Below are positions 63,803 to 64,000 of a stretch of DNA of 64,000 nt, piece after piece. The stretch comes from Flavobacteriales bacterium. GTDB taxonomy: Bacteria; Bacteroidota; Bacteroidia; Flavobacteriales_F; PHOS-HE28. The number at the start of each line of letters is the position of its first letter. The stretch's first letter is position 1. Under the pieces are notes generated by a model. It was given only the letters and a program-made list of their open reading frames with translations. It had not been told where the DNA came from and did not search any database. The stretch lies in contig JADKHI010000001.1 in NCBI GenBank assembly GCA_016721825.1, positions 682,001 through 746,000 on the forward strand, read 5' to 3'. The translations under genes were made by a program, and so were the position numbers.

Positions 63803-64000
63803 ATGCCATTCCCATTCAGAAGCTCGTTGATCCTTTCCGCGCTATGCGCCCTGTCCGCGATCGCACAGGATGTTCCCTTGGTCCCCTTCGGATCGACGTG
63901 GAAGTACCTGGATAATGGCACCAACCAAGGAACAGCATGGCGCGCCAATGCTTTCAATGATGCCACCTGGGCCAGTGGCCCCGCAGAACTTGGCTATGGC
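63803..64000 (+). CDS. Secreted protein of unknown function, 3'-truncated by the window end
   Basis: The frame is open from the ATG at 63803 to the window end (66 codons). A signal peptide (MPFPFRSSLILSALCALSAIA, then QD) is followed by VPLVPFGSTWKYLDNGTNQG and AWRANAFNDATWASGPAELG. This start is common in large Bacteroidota secreted proteins, such as metallophosphoesterase or lamin-tail proteins with T9SS domains. Only the start can be seen, so the family is not certain. Confidence 0.7.
   Translation, partial: MPFPFRSSLILSALCALSAIAQDVPLVPFGSTWKYLDNGTNQGTAWRANAFNDATWASGPAELGYG

Overview
The window looks like chromosomal DNA of a GC-rich member of the Bacteroidota, most likely a Flavobacteriales-type bacterium. 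Reasons: four secreted proteins end in type IX secretion (T9SS) C-terminal sorting domains; several genes are preceded by the Bacteroidota -7 box TAnnTTTG, twice with a correctly spaced -33 TTG; and several families are typical of this phylum (DUF4421, DUF4834, YfhO-like, LegB/LegC, ABC permease/M1 peptidase fusions, OlsF-like acyltransferase). I see no rRNA, insertion sequence, prophage or CRISPR array. Nearly all the DNA is coding. The many long antisense ORFs are artefacts of high GC.

Layout. 1-4376: end of a YihY/BrkB membrane protein, an M1 metallopeptidase with a barrel-like C-terminal half, and a DUF2147 protein. 4381-9367 (minus): a five-gene surface-sugar operon, legB-legC-acetyltransferase-CBS nucleotidyltransferase-glycosyltransferase, with a 12-G tract inside legC. 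9546-10541: T9SS cargo. 10542-14894 (minus): DUF4834, a YfhO-like membrane protein and a glycosyltransferase. 14975-17320: an MBOAT acyltransferase with an SGNH-like partner. 17381-19171: DEAD-box RNA helicase. 19183-25881 (minus): T9SS protein with a gingipain-like fold, OlsF-like aminolipid synthase, transglutaminase-like membrane protein and an M49-like lipoprotein. 26049-26954: M23/LysM envelope protein. 27075-31501 (minus): small membrane protein, tRNA-Leu(CAG), DPP III lipoprotein, HD-domain protein and a lipoprotein. 31606-35907 (minus): giant T9SS adhesin-like protein.

36043-38568: a LexA-like XRE/S24 regulator divergent from dinB, with a structured GC-rich intergenic block. 38790-46901: one ABC ATPase followed by two tandem ABC-permease/M1-peptidase fusions. 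46913-48940 (minus): T9SS beta-propeller-type protein. 49022-52757: propeller-type histidine kinase and NarL-type regulator. 52890-58160: a 1756-residue multidomain S8 protease with MopE repeats and an unusual duplicated C-terminus. 58218-61265 (minus): a short, DnaE2-like DNA polymerase III alpha. 61400-62470: DUF4421 protein. 62480-63607 (minus): MBL hydrolase. 63803-64000: start of another secreted protein.

Themes: (i) envelope building and surface glycosylation; (ii) secreted or envelope zinc peptidases (three M1-type, two M49-type, one M23); (iii) a probable damage-inducible mutagenesis set (S24 regulator, dinB, dnaE2-like) whose parts lie about 20 kb apart. The most unusual points are the poly-G tract in legC, the tandem permease-peptidase fusions, and the C-terminal repeat of the giant S8 protease.
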